NCBI RefSeq assembly: GCF_000002985.6
Contig: NC_003280.10
Location: 10,970,501 to 11,034,500, forward strand
DNA: 64,000 bases
Direction: 5' to 3'
Origin: Caenorhabditis elegans
Taxonomy: Eukaryota; Nematoda; Chromadorea; Rhabditida; Rhabditidae
Shown: one piece after another, positions 14,001 through 29,000 of the stretch
How positions within the stretch are numbered: the stretch's first letter is position 1
Layout: each line of letters opens with the position of its first letter
Position numbers and translations under genes: made by a program
The notes under the pieces: model-generated
What the model was told of the DNA's origin: nothing
What the model saw: only the letters and a program-made list of their open reading frames with translations
Databases searched by the model: none

Positions 14001-17000
14001 AAAATGCAAAATTTAGACATACGAATTCACAGTTCGAAGTGCCGGTCCAGTTGGCGTTGGTTTAGAGTCATTACCAGTTGAGGCCCAAACAAAACCAAGT
14101 AAACCAGCAACAGCTCCCGTCAGTCCACAAGCCAGAAGTCTGAATCGCGATTCGATTCTGGTGAAATGGGGTCCATGTGAGCAACCAAACGGGCTCATAA
14201 CAGGATATAAAGTGTATTACACAAATGATCTGGTTACAACTCCGATTCGAGAATGGAAACAAGTGAGCTTTTTTTGAAATTTTTAAAGGGGTTTCGTGAT
14301 TCCAAAAAATTTGAATTGCAATCTCTTTGAAGAAGAAGTATCCCGTTTGATAATTTGAAATTGCCGCATTTCCTAATAAAAATTTGCCGCGACTCCTGTA
14401 GATCAAACGGTGAGGAGCTTCTCTGGGTAAATTTGACCTCCGGAAACCGTGGAGTCGGCTTCACATGCATTGCACTGCAAGATAGTCTAGAATAGTTAAA
14501 CTGTTATCTGAAAATTTCCAGCACGACGCGAAATCAGACGAATTCATGACCACCATCAATGGCCTCGAACCTGATTCAAGATATTTCGTACGAGTGATTG
14601 CTCAAAACTCTGAAGGCGATTCCCCATTATCCACATTGGTTACGGTAGCAACCCGTCAAGGAAGTAAGTTTTTGTAGCACATCTTCCGATTAACCCTGAT
14701 ATTTTCCTGCAGTCCCTGGCCAACCTCCAATGTTGACGGTTAAAGCGCTCGACTCGAGGCGAATGCAATTGACATGGGACAAACCTCTTTACTCGTCTCC
14801 AGTTGTTGGATACACTGTCCGATATAACACTTCGGATGGAGAAAAGGAGCTGACATTGACATCTCCTCATGAAAAGCATGTGGTGACTGGATTGCATCCG
14901 GATAAGTATTATTACTTTAGGTGCGCTTAATTGACATCATGCTTGGAGAATTAGAAAAAAATTATGAGTTTCTGAATTTTTCAGAGTTGCTGCTTACTCG
15001 GATAGAGGACAGGGAGAGTTCACTGAACCAATGATTTCCAAAACGATTGCATCGAGTAAGTATAAATTGATATACTGGCATGAATTGGAAGATTAGACTA
15101 GCATCTTCCAATTTCTCAATATTGTCATTTTTTCGTCCCCCTTAGGTTTTGTGAATAGTCGTCCCGTGTATTTCAGTACCTCTATCCTCTCCAACAATTG
15201 TGTCTGCGGCGGCAACGTCCTCGAAAAGTGTGGAAATCCGATGGAAGGGTCCCGAACAGAAAAAGTTGAACGGCGTCTTGACGGCTTATCGGATTAACTA
15301 CTTTCGTCTCGAGGACTCTAAAACTGCAAATTTGGAATCGGTTGAGTACGACGAGGATATGGACGATTCCTCTTCATTTCTTGATCGAATGTCTGTTGTG
15401 GTGCCTAGTGATGCGACCTCTTATGTTCTATCCGATCTTCTACCGTACTCATCCTACGAGATTACTGTCGCAGCGTCGACAATGGATGGATACGGCCCGG
15501 AAAGCTCGATTCGTGTTGTGAAAACTCTTGAGGATGGTTAGTAAATATTTAAATTTCGTTAATTTTTCAGGGGGCTCCGAAGAAGAATCAACTGCTCCGG
15601 GTGAGTAAAAAGATCTGTAACAAGATAAAAAGGGTTTGAAGGGAGGGGAGAGGGGGAAAACAAAACAAAACAAAAAAACCATTACGAAATAAATAAAATA
15701 AAACTGAGTTCGTCTACTTAATGCGTTTTGTGCTCACTAGTCGGTGGCAGTGGCCTGTTTCTCATCATTTTGTCAAAGTTGTTTCTTAATTGAAATTTAT
15801 ATAGAAACATAGAGAAATATTGATAGTTTTTGAAGATGATTTTACTTTTGATTAAAAGTGATGAAAAGCTGCTCAAAAAATGGCTCAAAATCGCAATGTG
15901 CCACAAGTCTCTGTTCAGTGAGCCCCTTGGATTTCGAAAGCGTGTTTTAAAGTTTGAGGAGCAGCTTTTTGCACGACCATGTCTTTTCCAAAAGAGCAGT
16001 GCTTATTAATATTATTCAAATATTATGAGATGACTCGTTCCGCCTGCAGCTCATCAATTCTAGTGCACTTTGTGTGCCCGTCTGTCCTTTCTGTGCCCAA
16101 TAGACACACCGCCCATCAATCTTCTGGAGCCCTGGCTCCCAGCTGTTTGTCGCCCCCGGATACATCTCCACTTCTGAGACGGAAGAAGTCACAAAAGGGA
16201 GGCTGCGGACAGGTGTGCGGTAACCTGGTTACGCGCACGGCCCCCGTGGGTGTCGATTGTCACATCGAATCTGATGGCGGAATTTGACAAAGTATTCCGC
16301 ATGATGGTGATGCAGCAGGCAACAGCATCAGAATATATGTACATAACACCACAATTATCGCCTCATTTCTCTTCTTCATACATTTTATAATACATCTCTT
16401 CCTCATGAAAATGATTCATTTTCGGTGCATAATCTATTCACACGCTTCATGACAGATGGTCCTGTTTTCTCACTGATCCATCCATTCTCTCAAGGCTCTC
16501 GGTGCCTTTTTCTGTTGGATTACTATTTAGATCTCACTGGCTCTAGAGAAAGATGTTCCTTATTCATTCGTTAATATGTTTTAGAATCTGGTTATTTAAG
16601 AATTTTTCAACGTAATTTTCTTTCCAAAATCGCAATAACCTGCTTATTAAAATTGCAATACTGGGCTTTTCAGTTGCAATTATGTAATTTTCTCAAAGTA
16701 ATAAACAAAAGTAAAAAAATCTCCTGCGGGTAGGCCTTTATCAGCCCAAACAAAATGTAGACTTACTATTAAATGTTCAGTTTTTGATAGATTTTCCGTT
16801 CTTTCCTTTCTGTATTCTTGATTTATAGAACGTGAAAAAATATTGCATAATATAAAATTAACTAAATTGCATAACCTTCCTACGTGGACTACTTTGTAAT
16901 GCATTAACAACTTTCTATCATTTGGAATTAGTTCGCAGTTGGACAAATCATCCGAAGCTTCTGGTACCCGCAGGTTTGAAAATTCGGTCGGGATGTACTA

Positions 17001-20000
17001 AATGGAAAAATCTGAAGATGTTTGTCTCCTCGTTAGTGTTGCAAGCTGTTCCGACTCACTCGAATTCTATTATAATTCGATCGCTTATCTTACTTTCCGA
17101 TCCCCCAGTGGATTAGCGTGCCCTTTTGAATCGCGCACATTTCATCATATTTTAGAGTTTGATTCATACAAGATGGACACTTGCTCGGGTTGTGCTCATT
17201 TGCATACACAGCTCCCGATATAAGACATGCACCATACGAAAGTGCTCGAAAACCACTCCAAACCGTATACCACAACACATGTCTTTTTTCCACTCGAGAC
17301 CGTTTCTCGTTGACCCTTCTTATTCTGGATGGATATGTTATATTATTACATTTATAATAATAATTTTCCCAACATCACCCATATAGCTATGACATTCGAA
17401 CGTTTGGGTTGTCTTCTCTCTTACGTCTTCAAGACAAGTGAGCGCCGTATTTGCGGGTCCCTCGAATATTAGGTTACATTCATTTCGCACCGCGACGCCA
17501 TCACAAGTGTTTTGCTCAATTTCAAAGTGTTGTGTTGTGACGAAATGGCGAATTTTCGCAACTTTTCTTGGGTGGAGAACATTCGGTTGAATCACCGATT
17601 TTTGAAGTAAACGGCCTATTTTTCCTAAATAAATTAGATAGCCTTTGTATCCAGATTTATCATTTGAGCATATCCAAACAATTTTTAAATATTTAAAAAC
17701 ATTAGCAGTCAAAAAGCGGTCATTACTCAGTTTTTTCATATCATAACTTTGGAAATCGACCAAAAAAGAGCAGGTTTCTCCAAGCAGGCTTCGGACCCGC
17801 TGCGATTCTCAAAATTACTTTTAAAAATCCAATTTCTTAAATTATGATATTTAGTCAAAAAATTGTGTTACAATAATTTGGATTTTGTGAGCAAAAACGT
17901 CTGCAACTGTATATTGAAACATTGAAAATATTTAAAAATAATGAAAATATTTATAAAATGAGTTTAATTTTGCAGCTTGCAGGTGTGTTTGAAATGTCAA
18001 AATTCAAACAAAAAATGCAAAACCATTTTTTGCCAAATTCTGGAAGGTGTCGTTGCAAAATTAGGAATTTGTCCGAAAATATATTTTTAAAAAATATTTG
18101 GGCAGTTTTGCAAAATTAAACTCAATTTCGGTAATTTCATAGCACAATGGCATTACAAAATAAAGAACTTTCCAGCTCCACTAGAAACTGCGCGATATCC
18201 CTTTAAAAATAATTTTCCAATCATTTTTGTATTATTTCCGATCGGTTTTGGTCATGGGATTTCTCTTTCATCTTGACCGCTTCGTTCTTTTCTCTCTTCT
18301 CTGTTGACAGGTCTACGACCCATCATATATCAAATAATGCGTCGAGAGGCCTGTGCGCGCGCATATGCGTTAACACCAGTTTATCGCGCCTTTCGTGCTT
18401 GACTCATAGTCAAAAGATTGCTCACTTCTCGCAATTTTTTTTCTCATGGGAAGGACCTCTGAGTCGAAAAAGTTCCGTTTTTTGAACTTTTTTGCTGTTA
18501 ACAAAACTTGTGCAAAAATTTCTGAGTTTTACTAATTGAAGTACCGTTCCTCTTGTGCCCCAACTTTGACAGTTCATATCTCAGTTGTCGTTTGTTCTAT
18601 GCAAAAATTGTCAACTAACAAAATATTTGTTATTTCTTTTTCTATTACTTTGTAGTTAAAAATGTATTAATTTTTTCAAAATTAAAATAGCTATAACCTT
18701 TCAAAGTGCAGAAGTGGGAATTTTGTAAATAGCAAAAATGGCTCGCCGCAGTTGAACGGGAGAGTTCTTTGTCTTGTAGAAGAAAGAAACATGGTGCCGA
18801 ACACCATTCATTCCTTTTTCTCATTAGAAAGAAACAATGCAGGAGAGACAGTGACCGATGGAGGGTGAGCGTAATAGATTGCGCAAGGTGACTGTGTCTC
18901 TATCGACCCACCCCTACCTACCTGTACACCCCGCGCACTCACTACCTCTCCGCCATCCAATCGATTGATTTGGTGTGATGGTGATGCCTGCGTCTAGACC
19001 ATTTGCCTCTCTTTAGCCATACCTCATTGTTTTTTAATGCTTTTTATCGGTTCTCACAAGCACAGTGAAGAATAGTTTGTTCCGGATCATTTGAGCGCTG
19101 TCCCCGACGACGTAATGTTGAATACGTCTCGAATTCGTTCTTCCCCTCTCAAACCGCCCGTCTTTCCATGCCATCTACTACCTTTTGAACTAAAGTAGGA
19201 AAGTCTATTGTAATGTGTCAATCGGTTGGCTATTCAATATTCGAAAACTCTCTTTTTCTTTAGAAAAGTTGCGACGAGAATTCGAATTCTTCGCACTCTT
19301 TGCAATTGGCTCTTATTAGTTTGTTGGGTGGCGCGGGGGAGAGCACTTGATTCCTCAATTGCCGCGGATGCCATTTCTTTTTGACCGACGGCACTTTTCA
19401 ACAATAGGGTCACTTAGGATTCTCGCTCTTCGTATCTTCCTAGACCACCTGACCATCCCCTTTTTTCTGCTGCTTCTCTAAAAGTTTGTTTTATAAAACA
19501 ACTGACCTTTTGCTTCTTCTTCTTCTTCACTAAAAGCATTCCGAGCCATGAAATATTCAAAAAAAAGTTCAATTTTGACGCATAGACCACTTGAAACTTT
19601 GTGTGTTCAATCATGTTTGCCGTGGAATGTGTCATCTTTCTGTCGCCCGTACCATTTTTTTGTCATGTACTCTCTGGTGCCTGGCGCCTAACTTGACTGT
19701 GAGAACTGGGACCAACAATTTTGGCATGTTTTCCTAACATTTGTTTTTTTAGTTAATTTTAAATTTAGTGATAAAATATTTTTTTAAAAATGCTCAAAAT
19801 TTTTCTGACAGTTGAAAATTGCAGAAAAATCCTACATTTTTTCCGGCGATTTCAAACTTTCAGACAATTTTTGATCACTTTTCCAATTGCTCCAATATAA
19901 ATGAAAGCTATTTTCAGATAGAAAAAATATTTTTCTATAATTAATTTCTAAGGTTCTTGTTAAAAGCAAATATTGGGAGCATTTCTACAACATTTCCTAT

Positions 20001-23000
20001 TGTACCACGTTTTTCAGAATTTATTTTTTTTGCATTTTGTGTACAAATATAGAAAATCACTACTTTTGTTTCAAAAATTAGGTAACGTAACTATTTGCAA
20101 CGGAATTAAGTTCCTAATCGGATCTTCATTAATTTTACCGGACGTCATGTGCCACACTTCTTTCTCCATACTTCACTTGCCGCCGGCTTCCTATCGATAT
20201 TCCCTCCCCGACTAAATTAATTACACTTGAGAGACGTCTCGTAATTGGTGAGTAGAGGTCATTAGATTCGTCAGCACTCACTTCGTGGTCCGTGCAGCCG
20301 GCGGCCTCATCGTGAGGCAGTGCATTTATGTAATTCCCTGTTCTCTTTCCGTAAGATGTCGTGGGTCATTCGACACACACACAGAGACAACCATTCACGC
20401 TGTCATTTGGCATGTTATGAGCTCTTCTCTCCCTCATACACCACACTTTATTTGCCTTTCCCCGCGCCATATGGACTCTGAGTGTGTTAGGTTATCAATT
20501 ATTAAGAGGGTGCAGTATGTGCTCTGATTATATTTTTATTATTCGTTGTCATACACCATACGAACATCTAGAGACTGGCACGAATTAGACATAGAAAAGT
20601 GACGGGGCGGCGGAAAAGCGATTACCCATTCGTTTATCCACATGTCCTAGAGACCGTTGTTCCCCTCACGGGCGGCGCCCATAAAAAATGAGTGACCCGA
20701 CAATACGACGAACTGTGTGCGACCTTTCCAATAAAAGTTCGAATTGAGAACCTAAAAGAGAACAGGTGATAAGAATAAGGGCCTCGTTTAGTACCAAGCC
20801 ACTTACCCAGTAGGTAATACCTACATCCTTTCTCCTTCTCCTTGTTCTTCTGGTCGATATGTCACTGCTGTCCCCATGTCCCCCCAAGAGAGAGGTAAAC
20901 ATGCAGCAATAGCCATTCATCTTCGCGAGCCACCACCACTTGTTTTGGGAATCGTTGCGTAACTCACAACTCTTTTCTCACACCAAGAGTTTTATATTGG
21001 CGTAGCTGAGCCACATGTCTTGGCAAATTGGAACACTTGCTCCAACACATTCTGTGCTCTTTAATTTATTAGGGGGCGTCTCTCTTCGCACCCTCTGTCA
21101 AGTCAATTGTGGTGGCGAGGGAGCAGGTGCAATTTCAACTTAATTCATCAGTGCAATTAAATGCGAGGACAGAGTTTTTTCTCTTTCTTGCTTTTCCTTT
21201 TTTGCTCTCTCTCTCTTTTTCCCTATCTCGAATTCACTGGCTTCGCCTGGATTAGATGACTTTGCCACTCTCTAGAACAATCAATTCCTCGTATATATAT
21301 TTTTTTTCATTTTGCAATGTGTACGATGCTCCGCGCTTTTGCTCTCTTTCCTTGAGTGATAATGAAAAACAAATCCGTTGAGCAAACACCTTATTTTTTG
21401 TCTTTTTCCGTGCATTTTATTGTTAGAGACAATGCAACTTTTTTCTTGAATTAACCGGGTTTAATTAAGATGTCTAAAGTGCTAAAATGCCTAGCCATAT
21501 ATTGAATTTTTTAAAAATAATTTAAATTTCTGTCAAAAAGTGGTGTTTAGGTTTGAATATGCAGCAATTCTCAGAATTACTCCAAAAAAAATCCACTTTT
21601 TAAAATTTGGCAATTTACCAAAACTTTAATTGAAAGTTTAAAAAAATCTTTGAAAAATTTGGAGAGTTTTATTATGATATCCGGTCATTTTGAATTATAA
21701 TAAGTAAATTTAAAAACCTTTAAAAACTGAAAATTTTAAACTCAACATACTAGGGACTTACTGAAATTACTCAAAACTCCTACATTTTTGGAAGTTTTGA
21801 CAATTTGCCGAAACTTTGACTTGAAATTTTGGAAAATTGTAGCCTTTAAAATTGTAAATTCCAAATTACAAAATAACGGCTTGCGAACACATTTTCTGTT
21901 TTTACGGCCAATTTTCTGCTATTTTGCGCGTTTTTCCAAGTAATCAAGCTGTATATTCAGTGAGATGCAGCTCTAGTCGTCACCCACACACTCTCGTTCT
22001 TCTCTTCTCCTTTTTTTCTTCCATCATTCCTATTCTCCCGTATAAATAGTCACATCCTGCTGAATTGAGAAGAAATATGAAGCTCGGTGGCGCCTTCAAA
22101 ATTGGATGAAGTACGCTCTTCCTTCCTATATATGGTAGTCACTCTTTTCTCAGTTGCCCTGTGCTGAAAGACGGGTGGAGATATTTGAAAGAGCAACACA
22201 TGTGTATGTGTACGTGGACGAGATGGAATGTCTCTGGGTGGAAGTGAGGCGGGGGGCCACAAGAATTGTAAATTATTCGAGCTCCCGATGCGCTCGCTCG
22301 CGCCACCGCGTCTTCTTCTTGTGCGTCTTCGTTGTCCGCGACGACTCTCGATTTTTTTTGTGCTCGCGCATGGCTTCTTCTCCCTCTAGCTTTTTTCCTC
22401 CGGACTCGATTCATTCATGCGAGCCATTGCTTTTTTCCAACATTTTAAAACTCTTCAACTTTGAAATTAAAAAAAAAAAAAATTCATTGTCAATTTTGAT
22501 ATCTCAAATTTTTCAAAATTTCCTATTAGTCTTGCTATCCCTTGCTTTACTTTGACAGCTTATATCTCGGTTTTTGTTGTTAAACTTGTTTTAAAAATTT
22601 CAAATGGCAAAATACGTACAAAATATTTCTCTATATTTTGGTAGTTTAACATTTTTTGATATAACTCAAGTAAACTAAGATATAAGCCGTCAAAGTAAAG
22701 CGGTACAAGTATGATTGGGGAAATAAGTTATTTTTGATCTACCTGGTGGACCCTCACAAAACAGACTTAAATAGAAAAATAAATAAAAAAGGTAGTTCAA
22801 AAATAAATTATTTGAAAAATTTGCGATTTTATTTTTTCGGAGCCATCGCCTTTGCCTTTGTTTGCCTGATCCAGTTTGCCAATTCAGAATTCAATTATTC
22901 TTGCTCGTTTGGCGCCGCTCACGACGACACTTTTTTTGATCTCATCCTTTTCTCGTATCTTTATTCTCCATTCTCACAGCCTCAAATTGTTTTTTCTTGT

Positions 23001-26000
23001 TCACAGATACCCTGAAATGAACGACTGACAACAACGCGTTTAACCTCTCTAGCAGTCACATCCAAAAACATATTTGTACTCCCCACTTGCAAAATCATGG
23101 GAACGCCGGCTACTACAATAGCAGCGATTAATAATAATTTTCGCAAATTCTTCATACTTTTCTTATTGTTACTGGCACCTACTTGCCGGGGCCAGCAGAA
23201 AGGTAAAAATTGGTGGATGAGGAGGACGTCCTTGGTGGGATTGGGAGGTGAAAAAACATTAATTAACACCTTCGGAAGGAAACGAAGATTGATTGATGGG
23301 AATCAATTTTGGGAGGGGGGGGGGGGGTCTAACTGAGGGGGAAAAGATGCAACTAAATTATTGACTCTCCTTAATTTATGGTCTTTATTTTCAGTACCAT
23401 CAGCGCCTCGAAACTTCAATGCAGAGCTGACCAGTGCCACATCGGTAAGTTTTTTTTTATTTGGTTTTTTGCTTTACTCAAAAAGTGATGAATGTCTTTC
23501 CATTTTTGTTATCTTCGTTCAAGATCTTGTAAAAGTATCCCTCACTTGACAATTTGAGAAATGACTTCAAACTCTCCGAAAAAACATAGTACACACATTA
23601 TCTGATCATCGTAACGGAAACTTTATGTATTTCTTTTGTTTCAGGTCAAACTGACATGGGATGCTCCAGCAGCGGCCAACGGAGCCCTTCTCGGCTACTA
23701 CGTGTACCTGGATCGAATGGTGAACGGAGAACCGGTCGTTGAAAAGGGCAGCAAGAAGCGAATAGTAATGATTCGAGATTCTTCGAAACGATACTTTGAG
23801 CTGGATAGTCTCGACCCGAACACCGAGTACTCGTTCCGATTGAACGCATTCAACAGAAACGGGGATGGAGAGTTTTCGGAGCGGAAAAGCATCATCACAC
23901 AGGGAATTCGTGAGTTTTTTGTTTGTGGGTTTTCAAAACTAAAATTGGCTAAAATCGTATTTTCTGAACAAATTAAGAATAGCTATAAAACAAAATTTTC
24001 TAGCAGAAAAAAAGACAAAGGCATATGTATTAATCCTGGTTACGATAGAACTAGAATAAAGCAATAAATCAACTTTTTTGGATATCCAAACGAAAGTAAA
24101 AGAAAGTTTTCTGATTTGGAATACATCGGAAAATGATTTACAATCACTTATACAATGCTAAAATGACTAAATATCCTTGTAGACTTTTTCGAATTTTTTA
24201 AAATCTATAGCGCCAGTTAAAAATTGTTCCGTTATTCAGTTTTAACGTAATTTTGAATGCAAAAATTGTTTACTACTATATTTTAACTATGTATACATAT
24301 TTATGAATTTTAGCGGTTTCGTTAACTCGAAAATATCATAATTTTCCAAAAACTGGAATGTTTGAAGAGAAATACTAGAATTTTCTGAAAGGTTCACTGG
24401 AGCTACTCCACTTTCTAACTTCTAACCTGCAGCTAAATTTCTATAAAGTTCTACATTTTTGAAATTTTGGTAATTTGCCAAAACTTTGGCCTTTTTACAC
24501 TTCTCAAAAAAAAAATTTTGCAGCCCCCGAAGCGCCCGAGATCGTGTCTGTATCACTGGATCGCGACGAGCCACCCGTCGTAGCCAGAATTGAGTGGAAG
24601 ATGCCGAAAATGAAGCCGAACGAGACACCGATAGAAAAGTACAATCTATGGTTACGCGCACAAGGATATCCGGACTCATATGTCAAGGCGAAGACAGTCG
24701 ACGGAACCGATCTATCAACTACTATTTCTGGTCTTTGTAAGTGTTTTTTTTGAACCTGCGTGAAGATATTTTAATTTAAAAAATTGTTATAACTCCGACA
24801 ATTTTTCAGGGATGGGAGTAGTGTATGATGTTCTGCTTGCCGCTGAAAATCGAGAAGGACGATCCCAAAATGCCACAGAAACCATCGCAACGCCGGTTGG
24901 AAGTCCCGATGGTGAACCGATTGATGTTCAGTACGAAGTGATGAAAGGAAAGGTTTGTTGAGCTATTGGAACATCATCATTTTTCGAGTTTATGACTGTG
25001 TGTAGTTCTCATGAATACACACTCAACTCGAACATGTGAAGAGAAAAGTGGGAGACTATAGGAATATTATGAATGTTGAAAAAACTAGTGGAGAAGGATG
25101 AGGAGGAGGAGTCCAGAACTCATCTTCTCTTTGTCAAATTTTATGGCCGAGAGTGCAGATGTTGTTCACTTTGCTTTTGAGCCACTCACTTTAGAGACAC
25201 TATCACTTCACAATATTTACTATAATTTTCAACATTTACCTGATTCTCCAGGTTGCAAAGCATGGCTAATAACTTGGATAAGGTGCGCAATAAATCAGGG
25301 GTGACCTCTTGCATCATGTTTCTCCAACATTTTTCATTAAAAATTGGTGTCAAAATATAGAAAATCACAATGCATTTGAAAATATCATGCATTTCAACTG
25401 AAGTACTTAAGAAAATACTCAAATATGGCCTGAAGTTTGTCATTTTCCCGATCTTTGTTTTCCAACAATTGGCAACTTTCAGATTATTCTTGAATTCTTT
25501 TTTTTGCTGTTTCAGTTAAAAATTTGAAATACATTAAGTGATTTTCTATATTTTGGCATTAATTTGTAATGAAAAATGTTGGATCAACATGGTGCAATAG
25601 GACATTTTGTAGAATTGCCGATACCCGTCAAAATATGTATTTCAGTATTTTTCTTTTTTCCAGATCGTCGTTTCATGGAGGCCCCCATCTGAGGAGAAGA
25701 GAAATGGTAACATCACAAGTTACAAGGCCATTTTGTCGGCGATGGATGCTACTGCGGATCGATATGAGCAACCGGTGAGTAGTTCCTCGAATTTTCGATT
25801 TTTGATCGTTTTGAAATTGTCTTTTATTCCTATATTTGATGTTATGTTTTTCAAAAAAATTGAATATTTTCTGTCCTAATAGTAAGTATTAATAGATTTT
25901 GACTTTTGGTTTGCTAACTCCAATTGGCTGCATTTAGACTTTTTCCCTTTCTTCTAATTTTGCACATTTTCTTGGCGCCCTTTTTTTCTAGTCTCAATCA

Positions 26001-29000
26001 TCTGTGAATATATCCGAATTATCCCACGGTTTCCTCGAGTTTTCTGCTTCTGCTTCTTCTTCTTCTCGCCTCCCATTCCAATTTTTCTCCGGATATCTGC
26101 GATACTTCCCCTCTGTAATAGTAGTAGTGTAGGTCGCTGAAATTGCCTTCATTTATTTCTAATGTTTTCTTGCTTTTTCGAGAGCTTTAAGTGTGTGTGT
26201 CATTCAGTGAAGCAGACAAAATGCGATAATTAGAAGATGAGCTTGGCGCGATAGCTCCAAGGATTTTAGAAAAAGAAAATACGATTTTTTTTTGTATTTC
26301 TTCTTCATCGTCATTCTGTTTCTCGCTATTTTTGGCTCAGTGGGAGCACATGATCAAGAGTTTAAAAAATTTATGTTCTCTTTTTTTTAAACTCATTTAT
26401 CGTGTCGAGACATAGTACCGTATTAAATTTTGCATTTGGGTAATAAGAGTAGCAGGTTTTCTGAAACGTTATGATTTTTGGAAATAAAATTGTAAGTACA
26501 ATTTTTAAAATTTAATGCTTATTAAATTATACAGTTTTTCAAATTCAACTTTCATAGACTAAAAATTTAAAATTCTTAAATTTTAAATTTTAAAATTTAA
26601 ACCAACCAAATCAAAAAATTTTTTAAGCCAAAAACTAAAAAAATGCATTTAATAAACCGAAAACTCTAAAGTTTCCAAAAAAATATTAGAAACTAAGAAC
26701 AAAAATTATCCGATATATTTTAGTTTCCAGAATTTCAAAAAAAAAAATTGGAAATTCCAAAAATTTTAAGAGCTCCAAACATTCGCGAAATCGAAAATTC
26801 CAGAGATTTTAAAATAAAATAAAATAAATTCCCAAAAATTCTAACTTTCTGAAATTCCACAAGATGTCTAAAATAATTATTGCCAATTTATTTTTGTCTT
26901 TTCAGCTTGGAAATAGAGAGGATTTTGAAATGTGCTTGCACTCCAGCTTATAAATAATTCACTCTGAAATTTTAATGAACGTTTTCCCTGAATAGAAAAA
27001 ATCTATGAAAGGAAAAAATGTAAATTGGAAAAGGACAAGAATAAAAAATATTTAATTTTCTTCCTTTTTCTTCCTTTTCCTCCCTATCTCTCACTTATTT
27101 TCCTCTACATTCCTTCGTCTTCCGTTGGCATTCAAATCGTCTTTGAACCGGATATATTCACGAGCACTCTCAATTTTTTGCTCTGTTTTCGATGACTTTA
27201 GAATACTACGATTTGCCGTGCTCATTCACAATCCAGATTTTTTCTGTCCGATCTGATTCAAAATTTCCAGCTTCATGCACAGACACACATCATCATTGAT
27301 CGGCTCAATGAGCAAGAATCAGAAGATGTGATGAAGAGCGAAAAATGAAATTTTTTGGCTGGCTCTCTGCTCTGCAAAGACAATAAATGAGAAAAAGAAA
27401 CTGGTGGAGCAGAGCAGAAGTCGTTTGAGGCGTGTCATCCTGACTTTTTTGTGGCTCCGCGCGTCCTCCTTGTGCGTTTTCCCCAAAAAATAAATTCGAC
27501 TAACTAGTCAGAGTGTGTGTGTTCGCAAACGAAGGGCGCTTCTCCTCTATCTTCTGCCTTCTTGTCTCTTCTAATTGTTGTTCGTCACCACACCGTTGGA
27601 TGGGCTCGCCGAGCTATTGTTGGGGTGGATGGTGTGGCAACCAACTTTGTTGCTCTTCTCCTCCTTTAAAGCAACCCGCTTATTATTACTTCCGATTTTT
27701 GTTTCTCTCCCGTTTCTAGAAAAAAAAGTACGAATATCAATTTTACCTATAGTATACTTCTCTTCATTTTTATGCTTTTAAACAAAATTAATCTGAAATT
27801 AACTTGGAGTTTTTATAACAACTAATATATTATGCTAAAATGGCCAAATAACATAAAAATAATTAAAAGTGATTTTTTGAAATTTTTTTATGTGCAGTCA
27901 AAAAGTGGCAAGTTTCCACCTGCCATATTTTTGAAAGTCGGCCAAAAAACAATTTTTTCTGAGTTTTCTAATCATATTTTAATTATTTTTATACAAACAC
28001 TGTAACTCTTAGAACATGCAAAACTGCTTAATTTTTAACAAATCTGCAATTTTACAAATTTTTGCTAATTGCCAAAACTGACTAACTGAAATTTTGAGAA
28101 TTTTTTGTAAATATTCCTATACTTCTTTTGCTTGGAAATTTTAAATTTTTAAAATACAGTTATAGAACCCAGCTTTATTCTGAAATTTACCTTTTTTGAC
28201 CAAGTTTTAGTATATTTTGGGAACTGTGATTATCCTTGCTAAAAAATGGCTTTTATAAAATGAAAAACAGAGCAAATCCTTGTAAATCGGCTTTACTGGA
28301 GATCATTTTAAAATTTTTGCACCAATTTAAAGTTTTACAACAATTTTATTTGTCTTTAATTCATCTAAATTTAAATCTAATTTTCCTAATTTCTTGTCAT
28401 CTAATCCTCCTTCTCAAAATGTACGACACAACTGGTTCATCACAAGACTCATATAAATTCTCTTTCCAATTCCATTACACAATCCTTTGTATTGCAGGTG
28501 CCTGCTCCTTCCACATCATCGACATTCGAGGTGAACGTACGCAGAGCCTACCTGTTCAAAGTAGCGGCCGCCACAATGAAGGGTATCGGACCCTACTCGC
28601 CAGTGCTCACAATCAACCCCGATCCAGCTGGTTAGTTTTCTTATCAGAGATTTTTACTTTCAGAAAAATTTATGTGTATGTGTATGTGCATGTTCTAAAA
28701 GTTATCGATTTATTGTGTTGTTCAATTCGTGAGTAGTGGTGGGTCTTGTGAATTTTTGGTGGGTAAGTTAATAATAAATTGCGTTATATTAGGTTATCCG
28801 AAAGAGAGACACTGACTAGGAGAAAGACAAATTGCATCAAACAATTTATTAGTTTTTCTCAATTTTCTCGCCAAGCTGATATGGCACATTTACTCGCCTT
28901 GAAAAAGAGGTGCTTGACTCTTCGTAGCACCTGCGGCTGCCTGCTGCTGCTGCTCTTCGAAAGCCGTCCCTTTTAGCGGCAGTTCCTGACACTTTGTGGT

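Larger units (their letters stand above)
15601..23000. other. Large ptp-3 intron upstream of the short-isoform promoter
   Basis: About 7.4 kb. It holds a family C repeat (15785-15905), two CTTTGACAG palindromes (18555-18712, 22544-22701), and repeated 'caatttgcc aaaactttga' segments near 21605 and 21785. CG-richer patches occur at 18330-18400 and 22240-22340. The 3' part lies directly before the first exon at 23097 and is the likely promoter of that transcript. A 135-codon minus-strand frame at 17338-17763 has no recognisable domain. Confidence 0.45.

Noticed and set aside
17775..17805. tRNA T-arm-like hairpin on the - strand (gcgggtccgaagcctgc) followed by a T run
   Set aside because: No D-arm, anticodon arm or acceptor stem could be found upstream; the region is AT-rich. 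It is not a tRNA.
22139..22555. Open frames on both strands upstream of the 23097 start
   Set aside because: They overlap a CG-richer promoter-like region, lack splice sites or domains, and conflict with each other.
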